In this document: piece after piece, positions 41,492-50,544 of the stretch
How positions within the stretch are numbered: the stretch's first letter is position 1
How the letters are laid out: each line of letters opens with the position of its first letter
Assembly: GCA_003330885.1 (NCBI GenBank)
Contig: CP030277.1
Span: 248,001 to 312,000, forward strand
Reading direction: 5' to 3'
From: Rhodobiaceae bacterium
Lineage (GTDB): Bacteria > Pseudomonadota > Alphaproteobacteria > Parvibaculales > Parvibaculaceae
DNA: 64,000 nucleotides
Position numbers and translations under genes: made by a program
The notes under the pieces: model-generated
Database searches by the model: none
Told to the model about the DNA's origin: nothing
What the model saw: only the letters and a program-made list of their open reading frames with translations

Positions 41492-42484
41492 ATGAGTGAC
41501 ACCTTTCGCGCCCTTCAGCTCTCCAAAACCGACGACGGACAAGAGGCCAACCTCGTTGAGTTGACCGAAAATGATCTGATGGACGGTGATGTGACGGTCG
41601 AGGTCACCCACTCAACGATCAATTACAAAGATGGACTTGCCCTCACAGGCGCGGCACCCGTGGTGCGCACTTGGCCAATCATTCCAGGGATCGATTTTGT
41701 CGGCACCGTCACAAAGTCAGAGCATGGCAGCTGGAAAGAGGGCGACAAGGTTATCCTCAACGGTTGGGGCGTGGGTGAAACGCATTTTGGTGGCTATTCC
41801 CAGCGTGCCCGTGTGAAGGGCGACTGGCTGGTCGCACTGCCTGATGGCATTTCGCCCGAACGCGCCATGGCCATTGGTACAGCAGGCTACACCTCCATGC
41901 TCTGTGTACGTGGTTTGGAACGTCAGGGCATCACGCCTGACGCAGGCGATATCGTTGTGACCGGCGCTGCTGGTGGCGTGGGCTCAGTGGCCATTGCGCT
42001 TCTTGCAAAGCTTGGCTACCGCGTCATCGCCTCAACGGGCCGCGCGTCTGAAGCTGACTACCTCAAAGGCTTAGGCGCTGCAGAAATCATCGACCGGGAC
42101 GAACTCTCAGGCGAAGGCCGCCCTCTGGGCAAAGAACGCTGGGCGGGCGCGGTTGATGCTGTCGGCAGCAAGACACTGGCAAATGTGATTGCGCAGACAA
42201 AATATGGTGGTGCGGTGACGGCATGTGGACTGGCACAAGGGCCGGATCTGCCATCATCCGTCATGCCCTTCATTCTGCGTGGTGTGCAACTGATCGGGAT
42301 CGACTCAGTTATGGCTCCCATCGAAAAGCGGCAGGATGCATGGAACCGCCTCGCAACCGATCTCGATATGGCGAAGCTTGATGCCATGACCGAGACCGTG
42401 GGCTTGAGCGGCGTGACGGAGATCGCGCCGAAAATCCTCGCAGGCCAGGTGCGCGGACGCGTCGTCGTTGACGTCAACGCCTAA
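41492..42484 (+). CDS. MDR family NADPH oxidoreductase, AcuI/YhdH-like
   Basis: Zinc-free medium-chain reductase of 330 aa. [40 protein letters not shown] and [20 protein letters not shown] (nucleotide-binding Rossmann part) match the AcuI group, which reduces toxic acryloyl-CoA to propionyl-CoA with NADPH. True substrate here is unknown. It begins a five-gene same-strand run with a CoA ligase, exporter, dioxygenase and ThDP enzyme. Confidence 0.86.
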   Translation: MSDTFRALQLSKTDDGQEANLVELTENDLMDGDVTVEVTHSTINYKDGLALTGAAPVVRTWPIIPGIDFVGTVTKSEHGSWKEGDKVILNGWGVGETHFGGYSQRARVKGDWLVALPDGISPERAMAIGTAGYTSMLCVRGLERQGITPDAGDIVVTGAAGGVGSVAIALLAKLGYRVIASTGRASEADYLKGLGAAEIIDRDELSGEGRPLGKERWAGAVDAVGSKTLANVIAQTKYGGAVTACGLAQGPDLPSSVMPFILRGVQLIGIDSVMAPIEKRQDAWNRLATDLDMAKLDAMTETVGLSGVTEIAPKILAGQVRGRVVVDVNA

Positions 42485-42522
42485 GCCAAACTGCATTCAA
42501 ATTGCTTTGAGGAGGAAGCCTA

Positions 42523-44385
42523 ATGGATATGCCAGCTGAGACTCTGCCCCCATATCGGCACGTGAACTATGCCGAGCGTCGCGTCGAAATTGACGAGCGC
42601 CCGGATGGCAGCATCGTATTGCGCAATCCCCATCCTGTGGGCGATCCTGCCTCCAATCTGATTGAGCCTTTACGCAAATGGGCGGTTGAACGCCCCAACC
42701 ATGTGTGGCTCGGCAAACGCCTTGCGCCGAGTAAGGGACAACAATTTGGTGATTGGGAAACGGTCACCTATGCCCAGGCCAATGACCGTGTGAATGCGTT
42801 GGCGGCGGGCATGCTGGCGCAAGGGCTCTCCCAAGATGCGCCACTCATGATCCTCTCTGGCAATTCCATTGAGCATGCGCTCATGACCTATGGTGCGATA
42901 TTGGCAGGCGCTCCCGCAGTGCCTGTGTCGCCGTCCTACTCGCTCATGAGTTCTGATCACGAGAAGCTGAAATATGTGGTCGACCTCATTCAGCCGAAGA
43001 TGATCTTTGTGCAGGATTCAAGGCCATTTGAAGGTGCGCTTGCCGCCCTTGATCTCACTGGCATTCCTGTCGTGGCCTGTGAAGGTCCGTGTGACATCAC
43101 CTATGCAGAGTTGGTCGCGACAGAGCCAACAGCGGCCGTCGAAGAAAGCTATGCCGGGCTCCACTGGGATATGGTGTCGAAATATCTCTTCACGTCGGGT
43201 TCCACCGGCATGCCTAAGGCGGTCATCACCACCCATCGCATGATGTGTATGAACTCCGTGATGGGCGAAAATCTCATCATCAAGGACGAAGATGAAGAGC
43301 CTCCAGTGTTGCTCAACTGGTTACCCTGGAATCATTGCTTTGGTGGGAATGCGGTTCTGAACAATCTGCTGACGTCAGGTGGTACGCTTTATATCGATGG
43401 CGGTCGCCCCGTGCCAGGTGGCTTTGAAGAAACGCTTCAGAACCTTCGCGAAATTGCGCCAACAACCTATTCCAACGTTCCGGCGGCCTATGGGCTTTTG
43501 ATTTCAGCACTTGAGGAAGATGATGCGCTTGCGAAAAACTTCTTCTCACGGGTGAAGTTTCTGTCCTATGGCGGCGCAGCGCTGGCGCAGGACCTCTATG
43601 ACCGTCTTCAGAAAGTCTCCATCCGCACCATTGGCGAACGCATGATCTTGTCGTCGGGCTATGGCGCGACAGAGACCGCCCCGACCATCATGAATGTTCA
43701 CTGGGCGACAGAGCGGATGGGACTTCTGGGTCTGCCGCTCCCAGGCATCGAAATCAAGCTGGTGCCCACTGGCTCCAAGAGCGAAGTGCGTGTGAAGGGC
43801 GACTGCATCACCACGGGTTACTACAAAAATCCAGAAAAGACAGCAGACGCTTACGACGAAGAAGGCTTCTATAAGCTTGGCGATGCGGCAAAATTTGTTG
43901 ATCCGGAAAACCCTGCAGAAGGTCTGGTATTTGACGGCCGTGTGGTCGAGGACTTTAAGCTGTCTACAGGCACATGGGTGAGCGCAGGGCGTTTGCGGGT
44001 GCAAGCCGTCGGCAGTTCAAACGGCATTTTGCACGACGCACTGGTTGCCGGCCTGGACAAAGCCTATATCGGCATCTTGGGCTTCCCCAATCTGGCTGCA
44101 TGTCAGGCCTGCGCAGGCGAGGGAGATTTGCCTGTCGAAGAATTGGTCCGGCATCCAAAGGTTCTGGAAACCTTGGCGGAGGGATTGCGCGCGCATAACC
44201 AGGAAAATCCGGGCTCCAGCACGCGCATCAAACGGGCGCTTCTGATGGTGGAATCACCGAGCGTCGACAAGGGTGAACTCACCGACAAGGGTTACATCAA
44301 CCAATCAACCGCCTTGGCGCGCCGAGATGATCTGGTGAAAAAACTCTATGTGGAAACACCCGGCAATGATGTGGTTGTGCTCTAA
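42523..44385 (+). CDS. Feruloyl-CoA synthase-like acid--CoA ligase
   Basis: Adenylate-forming ligase of 620 aa. The AMP-binding motif YLFTSGSTGMPKAVI carries TSGSTG at 224-229, with WLPWNHCFGGN, SSGYGATETAP and FDGRVVEDFKL following. The N-terminal YRHVNYAERRVEIDERPDGS and long length match feruloyl-CoA synthases, which activate hydroxycinnamic acids to CoA esters. No hydratase-lyase (ech) or vanillin dehydrogenase (vdh) lies nearby, so a different aryl or other acid is possible. A strong GAGGAGG ribosome site precedes it. Confidence 0.83.
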   Translation: MDMPAETLPPYRHVNYAERRVEIDERPDGSIVLRNPHPVGDPASNLIEPLRKWAVERPNHVWLGKRLAPSKGQQFGDWETVTYAQANDRVNALAAGMLAQGLSQDAPLMILSGNSIEHALMTYGAILAGAPAVPVSPSYSLMSSDHEKLKYVVDLIQPKMIFVQDSRPFEGALAALDLTGIPVVACEGPCDITYAELVATEPTAAVEESYAGLHWDMVSKYLFTSGSTGMPKAVITTHRMMCMNSVMGENLIIKDEDEEPPVLLNWLPWNHCFGGNAVLNNLLTSGGTLYIDGGRPVPGGFEETLQNLREIAPTTYSNVPAAYGLLISALEEDDALAKNFFSRVKFLSYGGAALAQDLYDRLQKVSIRTIGERMILSSGYGATETAPTIMNVHWATERMGLLGLPLPGIEIKLVPTGSKSEVRVKGDCITTGYYKNPEKTADAYDEEGFYKLGDAAKFVDPENPAEGLVFDGRVVEDFKLSTGTWVSAGRLRVQAVGSSNGILHDALVAGLDKAYIGILGFPNLAACQACAGEGDLPVEELVRHPKVLETLAEGLRAHNQENPGSSTRIKRALLMVESPSVDKGELTDKGYINQSTALARRDDLVKKLYVETPGNDVVVL

Positions 44386-44410
44386 GCACTACGGACTGGC
44401 GTAAGGCCTC

Positions 44411-45043
44411 ATGGATATTTTGGTCCTCATATTGAGCGGGCTTTTGATCGGTGTTGCCGTGGCAGCGCCCATCGGCCCGGTCAATCTGATCTGCATACGC
44501 CGGACATTGAAATACGGCATGCTGAACGGGTTTGCGTCTGGCGCGGGCGCGGCAGTGGGCGACGGCGTGTTTGCGATCGTCGCTGCATTTGGCGTGACGG
44601 CGGTGATCAGCTTCGTGGCGGCCTATTCCGGCTGGTTGCAGCTGGTGGGTGGGGTCTTTCTGCTGGGACTTGGCGTTCGCACCTGGTTTGACCACCCGCA
44701 CCTGGACGACAAGTTACCGGACGGGAGTCTTGGTGATCTACTACCCGTGATTTCCGTGACGTTTTTTCTCACCATCACCAATCCGGCGACCATGTTGGGC
44801 TTTATTGCGATATTTGGCGGTGTGGCTGACTTCACCATCGGTACGGAAGACTATATGCGCGCAAGCATTCTCGTTGCTTCTGTGATTGGGGGGTCAGTTT
44901 TGTGGTGGGCGGCAATCACCGGCTTTGTCTCTCTGTTTCGCGACCGCATGACCGACACGGGACTGGCTCTTCTGAATAAAATCTCGGCAGTGATCATCGT
45001 GTTGTTTGGGACGGGTATTCTTGGGCGCCTTCTACTATCGTGA
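44411..45043 (+). CDS. LysE/RhtB family exporter
   Basis: Inner-membrane protein of 210 aa with about six hydrophobic helices. The start ILVLILSGLLIGVAVAAPIG and GPVNLICIRRTLKYG match the LysE superfamily motif G-x3-P-GP. Members export amino acids or related small metabolites. The substrate is unknown; its place between a CoA ligase and a dioxygenase suggests export of an acid or amino-acid-like intermediate. Confidence 0.88.
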   Translation: MDILVLILSGLLIGVAVAAPIGPVNLICIRRTLKYGMLNGFASGAGAAVGDGVFAIVAAFGVTAVISFVAAYSGWLQLVGGVFLLGLGVRTWFDHPHLDDKLPDGSLGDLLPVISVTFFLTITNPATMLGFIAIFGGVADFTIGTEDYMRASILVASVIGGSVLWWAAITGFVSLFRDRMTDTGLALLNKISAVIIVLFGTGILGRLLLS

Positions 45044-45096
45044 TCTAAATGATTGCCGACGATTAAGGTGCGCACATTTGGTGCAGGGAGGACAGA

Positions 45097-46098
45097 ATGT
45101 CAGACATGCAACAGGGCTTTCGCTCCTTTGGAGAACAGGCACTTCATTATTTTGATCGCCCCCACGAAGCCATCACCACGTCTGAGATCGCCAGCCCCGC
45201 AGCCTGGATCGGTCGTGATCTACCTCCTTTAGAAGAGATGGCTTACGTCCTGAGCCAGGGCGAAATTGCTGAGATTGAGGCCGCGATAGCGGTCGCCAGG
45301 GCGAGTGGCAAAGCGCACCGGGACCTTCTAGCGAACGACTTTCCTCTGCCCTCGCTGGCACCACGTATTCGCGAGTGGCGGGACGCTGTCGGCGAGGGGG
45401 TGGGATTTCAGGTCGTGCGCGGCGTGCCGGTTGAGCTTTGGTCACGGGATGATGCTGAGCTTTTCTTCTGGTGTCTTGGCCTGCATCTTGGACGACCCGG
45501 CGGACAAAATCCGCAGGGCGATCTCCTGGGGCATGTGACAGACACAAATGCCTCAAAGACTGATCCCATGGTTCGGCTCTATCAGACATCAGCGAACATC
45601 GATTACCATTGTGATGCCGCTGATGTAGTGGGCCTTCTTTGTCTTAAGAAAGCGAAGTCCGGTGGTCAGAGTCGGATTGTCAGTTCCGTCACGGTCTTCA
45701 ATGAACTGGTGAAACGACGGCCGTCCCTGGTGGCCCGCTTGTTTGAGCCGTTCCAACTGGATTCGCGGGGTGAGACCAAGGGAGATGCACCGGGCAGCAT
45801 TCCCATCACACCCTGCTGCCATGCCGGTGGCAAGTTGAGAACATTCTATCATTCGGATTATTTTCGTTCTGCTGTGCGTCACCCGGAAGTACTGCCATTT
45901 ACAGAAGACGAGCAGGCACTGCTCGACACTTATGAGCAGATCGCGGCAGAACCTGGCCTCTACCTGGATATGGATTTGCAGCCCGGCGACATTCAACTCT
46001 TGTCAAACCATACAAACCTTCACGCTCGTACAGACTATGAAGACCATGAGGATCCTGCCGAGCGACGGCATCTGCTGAGACTTTGGCTGTCTCTCTAG
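45097..46098 (+). CDS. TauD/TfdA family Fe(II)/2-oxoglutarate dioxygenase
   Basis: Cupin-fold dioxygenase of 333 aa. The iron facial triad is likely His171 and Asp173 (DYHCDAAD) with His309 (NHTNLHARTDY); Arg324 or neighbours (ERRHLLRLW) would bind 2-oxoglutarate. GFQVVRGVPVELWSRDD is typical of the TfdA/CAS-like group. Substrate unknown. A GAGG ribosome site lies upstream. Part of the five-gene run. Confidence 0.87.
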   Translation: MSDMQQGFRSFGEQALHYFDRPHEAITTSEIASPAAWIGRDLPPLEEMAYVLSQGEIAEIEAAIAVARASGKAHRDLLANDFPLPSLAPRIREWRDAVGEGVGFQVVRGVPVELWSRDDAELFFWCLGLHLGRPGGQNPQGDLLGHVTDTNASKTDPMVRLYQTSANIDYHCDAADVVGLLCLKKAKSGGQSRIVSSVTVFNELVKRRPSLVARLFEPFQLDSRGETKGDAPGSIPITPCCHAGGKLRTFYHSDYFRSAVRHPEVLPFTEDEQALLDTYEQIAAEPGLYLDMDLQPGDIQLLSNHTNLHARTDYEDHEDPAERRHLLRLWLSL

Positions 46099-46188
46099 CG
46101 CGAGTAGGCGTGATCTGTGTATCATTGATAAAAATGGCCGGACGCGTGATGTGATCTACCGGCGCGAAAACTCTCAGGGAGAAAATCC

Positions 46189-47733
46189 ATGAATGGTGCG
46201 GAAAGCCTTGTTCGTACGCTTGTTGATAGTGGCGTCGACGTCTGCTTCACAAATCCAGGCACATCGGAAATGCACTTTGTGGCAGCACTCGACAAAGTTG
46301 AGGGCATGCGGGCAATTTTGGCGCTCTTTGAAGGCGTTGTAACAGGGGCGGCTGACGGATATGGCCGGATGGCGGAAAAGCCAGCGGCAACATTGCTCCA
46401 TCTGGGGCCTGGCCTCGCAAACGGCCTGGCGAACCTTCACAATGCCCGCCGAGCGGACACGCCTCTGGTCAATATTGTAGGCGACCACGCCACCTATCAC
46501 GCCCAGTATGACGCACCACTCGCCTCTGACCTGAAGGGGTTCGCCTCTCCCGTGTCAGGTTGGTATCACTCTTCGCCGTCGCCTAAGACAGCTGCAGCAG
46601 ATGGTGCGCGGGCAGTGCAGGCCGCCATGTCTGCGCCCGGCCAGATTGCCACCTTGGTTCTGCCGGCAGATACCGCCTGGCTTGAGGCGGAAGGACCTTC
46701 ACCGGCGCTCGACATTGTAGGGCCCGCCGCTGTTGAAGGCGCCGCAGTTGATCGCATTGCCGCACTGCTGAAAAACGGGAAGAAGACCGCGATCCTGATC
46801 CGGGGGGCTGCCCTTAAAGAAGGCGGTCTTCTGGCCGCTGGGCGGATTGCTGCCAAAACCGGTGCGCGGATCATGTGCGATACCTTTACCGCACGCATAC
46901 AACGCGGCGCAGGGCGGGTCATGGTGGACCGTCTGCCTTACTTCTCCGAACAGATTGAAGAAGATCTGGCTGGAACCGAGCAGCTCGTCCTTGTGGGAGC
47001 CAAGCCGCCTGTCTCCTTCTTCGCTTATCCCGGCAAAGCCAGCTGGATGACGCCGGAAGGCTGTGAGATCAATATACTGGCCCATCCTCATGAAGACGGG
47101 ACGGGGGCCTTGGAAGCGTTGGCGGAAGCCCTTGGTGCACCAGCCGAACCGATCAATGTCGCCAAGCTTGAACTGCCAGACCTGCCGACCGGGAAGCTCG
47201 ACAGCTTCACCGCTGGACAGGTGGTCGCGCACTACCTGCCGGAAGGCGCCATTGTTTCTGATGAAGCAGCGACAAGCGGCATCGGGCCAGCGATCTACAC
47301 AGCGACCGCAGCACCCCATGATCATCTCTCACTTACAGGTGGGGCAATTGGGCAAGGCCTGCCGGTTGCAACCGGCGCGGCCGTTGCCTGCCCGGACCGC
47401 AAGGTTGTGTGTCTGCACGGGGATGGCGGCGCCATGTACACGCTTCAGTCCCTCTGGACCCAGGCACGCGAAAAGTTGGACGTCACAACGGTGATTTTCG
47501 CGAACCGGTCCTATGCGATCCTCAATGTAGAGCTGATGCGTGTGGGTGCCGAGAACCCAGGGCCCAAGGCTCTCTCAATGCTCGACCTTCACAATCCTGA
47601 GTTGGATTGGGTGCAGCTGGGCCAGGGCATGGGGGTTAACTCCATGCGGGCGGAAACCGCTGAAGAATTTGCGGAACAATTTGCGGCTTGTATGAGAGAA
47701 AAGGGCCCGCATCTCATCGAAGCGGTGATCTAA
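46189..47733 (+). CDS. Thiamine diphosphate-dependent enzyme (acetolactate synthase large subunit-like)
   Basis: ThDP enzyme of 514 aa. Catalytic Glu48 sits in ALFEGVVTGAADGYGRM, and the ThDP-Mg motif starts GDGGAMYTLQSLWTQ (from Gly411) and reaches the Asn in FANRSYAIL. The length is shorter than typical AHAS large subunits (about 560-590 aa), and no small regulatory subunit follows, so it may be a benzoylformate decarboxylase- or oxalyl-CoA-type enzyme. Last gene of the run; a strong terminator follows. Confidence 0.85.
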   Translation: MNGAESLVRTLVDSGVDVCFTNPGTSEMHFVAALDKVEGMRAILALFEGVVTGAADGYGRMAEKPAATLLHLGPGLANGLANLHNARRADTPLVNIVGDHATYHAQYDAPLASDLKGFASPVSGWYHSSPSPKTAAADGARAVQAAMSAPGQIATLVLPADTAWLEAEGPSPALDIVGPAAVEGAAVDRIAALLKNGKKTAILIRGAALKEGGLLAAGRIAAKTGARIMCDTFTARIQRGAGRVMVDRLPYFSEQIEEDLAGTEQLVLVGAKPPVSFFAYPGKASWMTPEGCEINILAHPHEDGTGALEALAEALGAPAEPINVAKLELPDLPTGKLDSFTAGQVVAHYLPEGAIVSDEAATSGIGPAIYTATAAPHDHLSLTGGAIGQGLPVATGAAVACPDRKVVCLHGDGGAMYTLQSLWTQAREKLDVTTVIFANRSYAILNVELMRVGAENPGPKALSMLDLHNPELDWVQLGQGMGVNSMRAETAEEFAEQFAACMREKGPHLIEAVI

Positions 47734-47755
47734 CCAAAGCAGATCTTAGACACAC

Positions 47756-47792
47756 AAAACGGCGCTCCGCGGATCAGCGAAGCGCCGTTTTT
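47756..47792. terminator. Bidirectional Rho-independent terminator
   Basis: AAAACGGCGCT (47756-47766) pairs perfectly over 11 bp with AGCGCCGTTTT (47781-47791) around a 14-nt loop; T-runs occur on both strands. It stands 23 bp after the ThDP enzyme stop and 16 bp after the convergent gene end at 47808, so it serves both. Confidence 0.88.
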
Positions 47793-47807
47793 GTTGGGTC
47801 GGTAGCC

Positions 47808-48104
47808 TTAGTGGCGGGTCTGGTTGAGCGTGAACTCACCCTGCTGGACACGAGCCTTCATGCCCTCAGCCATTTCGCTCACCGCTTCTTCGCCATAAGT
47901 TTCTACCATGTCGCTGAACGCTGCGAAGATGGCGGTGCTGGCGAGAACATCCGGGTTTACGCCTTCGGCGAGCGCATCGTCCCAGGCGTCCAGAAATATC
48001 TGAAGAGCAATACGGCGCTGCTCGTCGTCATCTGGAAGGGGGAACTCGAATTCTTCATCTTCGTGAAGGAGATCGTCGGCAGCAGTGTCGCGAGAGTCGG
48101 CCAT
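47808..48104 (-). CDS. Small acidic conserved hypothetical protein
   Basis: A very acidic 98-aa protein from ATG 48104 (in-frame ATG 48209 is less likely). Begins MADSRDTAADDLLHEDEEFE and continues IALQIFLDAWDDALAEGVNP, then MVETYGEEAVSEMAEGMKAR. No membrane segment or known motif. I recall similar alphaproteobacterial proteins of unknown role. It ends 16 bp from the shared terminator. Confidence 0.65.
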   Translation of the reverse strand: MADSRDTAADDLLHEDEEFEFPLPDDDEQRRIALQIFLDAWDDALAEGVNPDVLASTAIFAAFSDMVETYGEEAVSEMAEGMKARVQQGEFTLNQTRH

Positions 48105-48293
48105 ATCAGGCGGCGGCCTTTCTTGAAACAGGCAGCTTTTAGTGCCGCCTTTTAGGAACATGTTGTGCGCTGTCCCGAATTGGAACAGAGCGTGGGTTCC
48201 TTTTAACACATATCGCCGCTTTGTCCCGCTACAAGTTGGGCCAAAGGTTAATGTCAGACTGAAAAATCCGAGAAATTCTTAGGCAGATGGCGG

Positions 48294-48674
48294 TCAGCCG
48301 CGGGTTCTGGCAGCCAACCGTTGTGCGAGGCCAGAGCCTTCATCGAGGAAGCGGGCGGCGTCTGTTCGTGCCTGTCCCGTGCACCTTGGATAGGCGAGCC
48401 GGTGCTGGTGATAGGCCCGGTTGAAGCGGGCCACCATCAATTCTTTCATGTCGGTTGAGGGCTTCTCATGGCGCAACAGGTCCTGCATTTTGGAGCGCCA
48501 GAGCTGCCCTTCATTGGCATTGCACACCTCACGGAGATGATGCACGGCGCCCAGGATCTCAGCCAGGCGGACCATTTCTCCTTCGCTGGCGCCGCTTCGG
48601 GTCTCCCCGTTGGCGCTTCCCGCAAAAGCAAGAGACACCATCAAAAGGGCGGCCAGCCCCATAGCAGGACGCAT
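48294..48674 (-). CDS. TIGR02301 family secreted protein
   Basis: A 126-aa protein (from ATG 48674) with a signal peptide (MGLAALLMVSLAFAGSANG) and the TIGR02301 pattern: LAEILGAVHHLREVCNANEG, LWRSKMQDLLRH and CTGQARTDAARFLDEG. The two Cys in the mature part may form a disulfide in the periplasm. Role unknown. In-frame starts at 48743-48800 exist and could lengthen the N-terminus. Confidence 0.82.
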   Translation of the reverse strand: MRPAMGLAALLMVSLAFAGSANGETRSGASEGEMVRLAEILGAVHHLREVCNANEGQLWRSKMQDLLRHEKPSTDMKELMVARFNRAYHQHRLAYPRCTGQARTDAARFLDEGSGLAQRLAARTRG

Positions 48675-48854
48675 CAGCTGTTTTGTCCCAATCTGGGACA
48701 GGTCAACCAGGCGTTGCTGTCGATTTCGCACATAATCCAACATCATGGACGAGGAACTGCAGGAAACGCGCCGGAACCCGGGCATGAATAAGGCCCGCAC
48801 GTTTCCGCCCAGGCCTTATTCAAATCGACGGTCGTCTGTCCTGACGGAGTGAGG

Positions 48855-49637
48855 TCAGAACATCGAGTACCCACCATCAATGATCATGGTCGTGCCTGTT
48901 GTGTAAGTTGAGGCGTCGCTCGCAAGATAGACAGCCATTCCGCCAAAATCTTCCGGCTCACCCCAGCGGCGGATCGGCACGCGCGGGATCACTTTTTCAG
49001 CGAACGCGGGGGCGGCCTGAGCCTGAGACGTCATGTCTGTGGCAATCCAGCCCGGGAGGATGGCATTCGCTCGAATGTTGTAGCGGCCATATTCCGATGC
49101 ACAGGCTTTGATCATGGAAATGACACCGCCCTTCGTTGCGGCATAGGCCTGGTTACGGGCCGCCCCTTCAATCGCTGCAAGGCTTGCAATGCCCACAAGG
49201 GACCCGCCCTTGTCGCCGTCTTTGGACCGCTCGACCATGTGCCGTGCAGATTCACGCAAGGTCCAAAACACACCATCCAAATTGACCGCAAGGACCTTCC
49301 TATAAACTTCAGTCGTCATGTCGACGAAAGAAGGTGATCCGAAGCCAATCCCAGCATTGGCGACAACGGTGTCGATGCGGCCGAGCTCTGCGACAGTCGC
49401 CTCGACGCCGTCAATCACTTCCTGCTCGTTGGAAACATCGACGCGGCGCACGGCGACTTTTGTTCCGTGCGCTTTGAGTGCTTCAGCTGCCTTGGCGTTC
49501 TTCTCTTCATTCGTGCCCCAGATAGCCACGTCCGCGCCGCTTGCCGCCATGGCTTCCGCCATGCCAAGGCCAATGCCGCCATTGCCGCCTGTCACGAGGG
49601 CAACTTTGCCCGTCAGGTCAAAAGGTTTGTAAGTCAT
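48855..49637 (-). CDS. SDR family oxidoreductase, FabG-like
   Basis: A 260-aa classical SDR. TGGNGGIGLGMAEAM is the cofactor loop, VVANAGIG replaces NNAG, and AYAATKGG holds the catalytic Tyr-x3-Lys. The C-terminal YTTGTTMIIDGGYSMF is the tetramer-forming end common to FabG-like enzymes. Substrate unknown; no operon partner. Confidence 0.88.
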   Translation of the reverse strand: MTYKPFDLTGKVALVTGGNGGIGLGMAEAMAASGADVAIWGTNEEKNAKAAEALKAHGTKVAVRRVDVSNEQEVIDGVEATVAELGRIDTVVANAGIGFGSPSFVDMTTEVYRKVLAVNLDGVFWTLRESARHMVERSKDGDKGGSLVGIASLAAIEGAARNQAYAATKGGVISMIKACASEYGRYNIRANAILPGWIATDMTSQAQAAPAFAEKVIPRVPIRRWGEPEDFGGMAVYLASDASTYTTGTTMIIDGGYSMF

Positions 49638-49745
49638 GATCGTCTCCCCAGAGTCTCTCTTCTTAGTGATATTTGTTGGGGAGACTATAGCACCGACGCG
49701 CGCCAGAACGAGTGTCCTTTGGATGTTGAATGCAGCGGCCTATGG

Positions 49746-50390
49746 CTAGTCAAAAAGCGCATCAATTTCGGCTTGAGACGCAGCGTCATCCTGCGCACTG
49801 AGCGGCGCAGGAGCTTCGGTTTCGGGCGAGGCGGTTTCTGGCATTGCTTCTTCATCATCGATTTCTGAGAGCAGCGTATCGATTTCATCCTGGCCGGAGG
49901 TCTCGACACGTCCGTGGATCACGGCGCTTGCGACATCGACAAAGCGTTGAAGCTTTGTCGTCACCCGTGAGACAAGCAGATGCATTTTTTCTGCGTCACC
50001 CAGTTCCGAGGACGCACTCAGGCCCTTCAATGCGGCAATGACCGTGGCATCCATTTGCTGAACCAACTGATCGAAAGGCTCCCGGTAGCGCCGCGGGGCA
50101 TTTTCATAAGCGAATATGGCGAGCGCCTTGTTCTGAAAGCTGGAATCCTCGAAATGGTCCTCATAGCTCTTTGGCTTCCATTCAAGCGCGTCTTCAAGGC
50201 AATCGGGCATGTCGGCAACGAGTTCCAGCAGCATGACGATCTCGTTGAAATGGTTGAGATAGTCAGTGGCCAGCAGCGTATCTTCATTGATATTTTTGCC
50301 CTGGACGAGAAGACGCAGCGTGCGCGGAAAGCCAATGCCACCCGCTGGACGCTCCATATCATCCCGGAATGTTTCTACGTCCGTCGCCAT
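49746..50390 (-). CDS. Protein with FliM-like SQxEID motifs (possible CheY-binding, CheZ-like layout)
   Basis: A 214-aa soluble protein. Residues 1-160 are helical (FPRTLRLLVQGKNINEDTLL; REPFDQLVQQMDATVIAALK). An acidic Glu/Pro/Ala-rich linker follows (about 175-203). Two short motifs stand out: SGQDEIDTLL (165-174) and SQAEIDALF (205-213). The second repeats the SQAEIDAL of the E. coli FliM N-terminus, the segment that binds phospho-CheY. The layout helices, flexible linker, C-terminal peptide is also that of CheZ. No chemotaxis gene is near. Function is inferred only. Confidence 0.6.
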   Translation of the reverse strand: MATDVETFRDDMERPAGGIGFPRTLRLLVQGKNINEDTLLATDYLNHFNEIVMLLELVADMPDCLEDALEWKPKSYEDHFEDSSFQNKALAIFAYENAPRRYREPFDQLVQQMDATVIAALKGLSASSELGDAEKMHLLVSRVTTKLQRFVDVASAVIHGRVETSGQDEIDTLLSEIDDEEAMPETASPETEAPAPLSAQDDAASQAEIDALFD

Positions 50391-50544
50391 CTTGCCTCTG
50401 CATATCTCCGACCTGCAGCAATGCAGCCGAAAACCGCCAACCCCAGAGACCTAAAATAGGGATGAGATCTTGATATTTGGTTGTCTTGAAAATGGCAAAA
50501 AACTGCCAAATACCGCCAAAAACCAGCGTTGTGGGCGATTTTTC

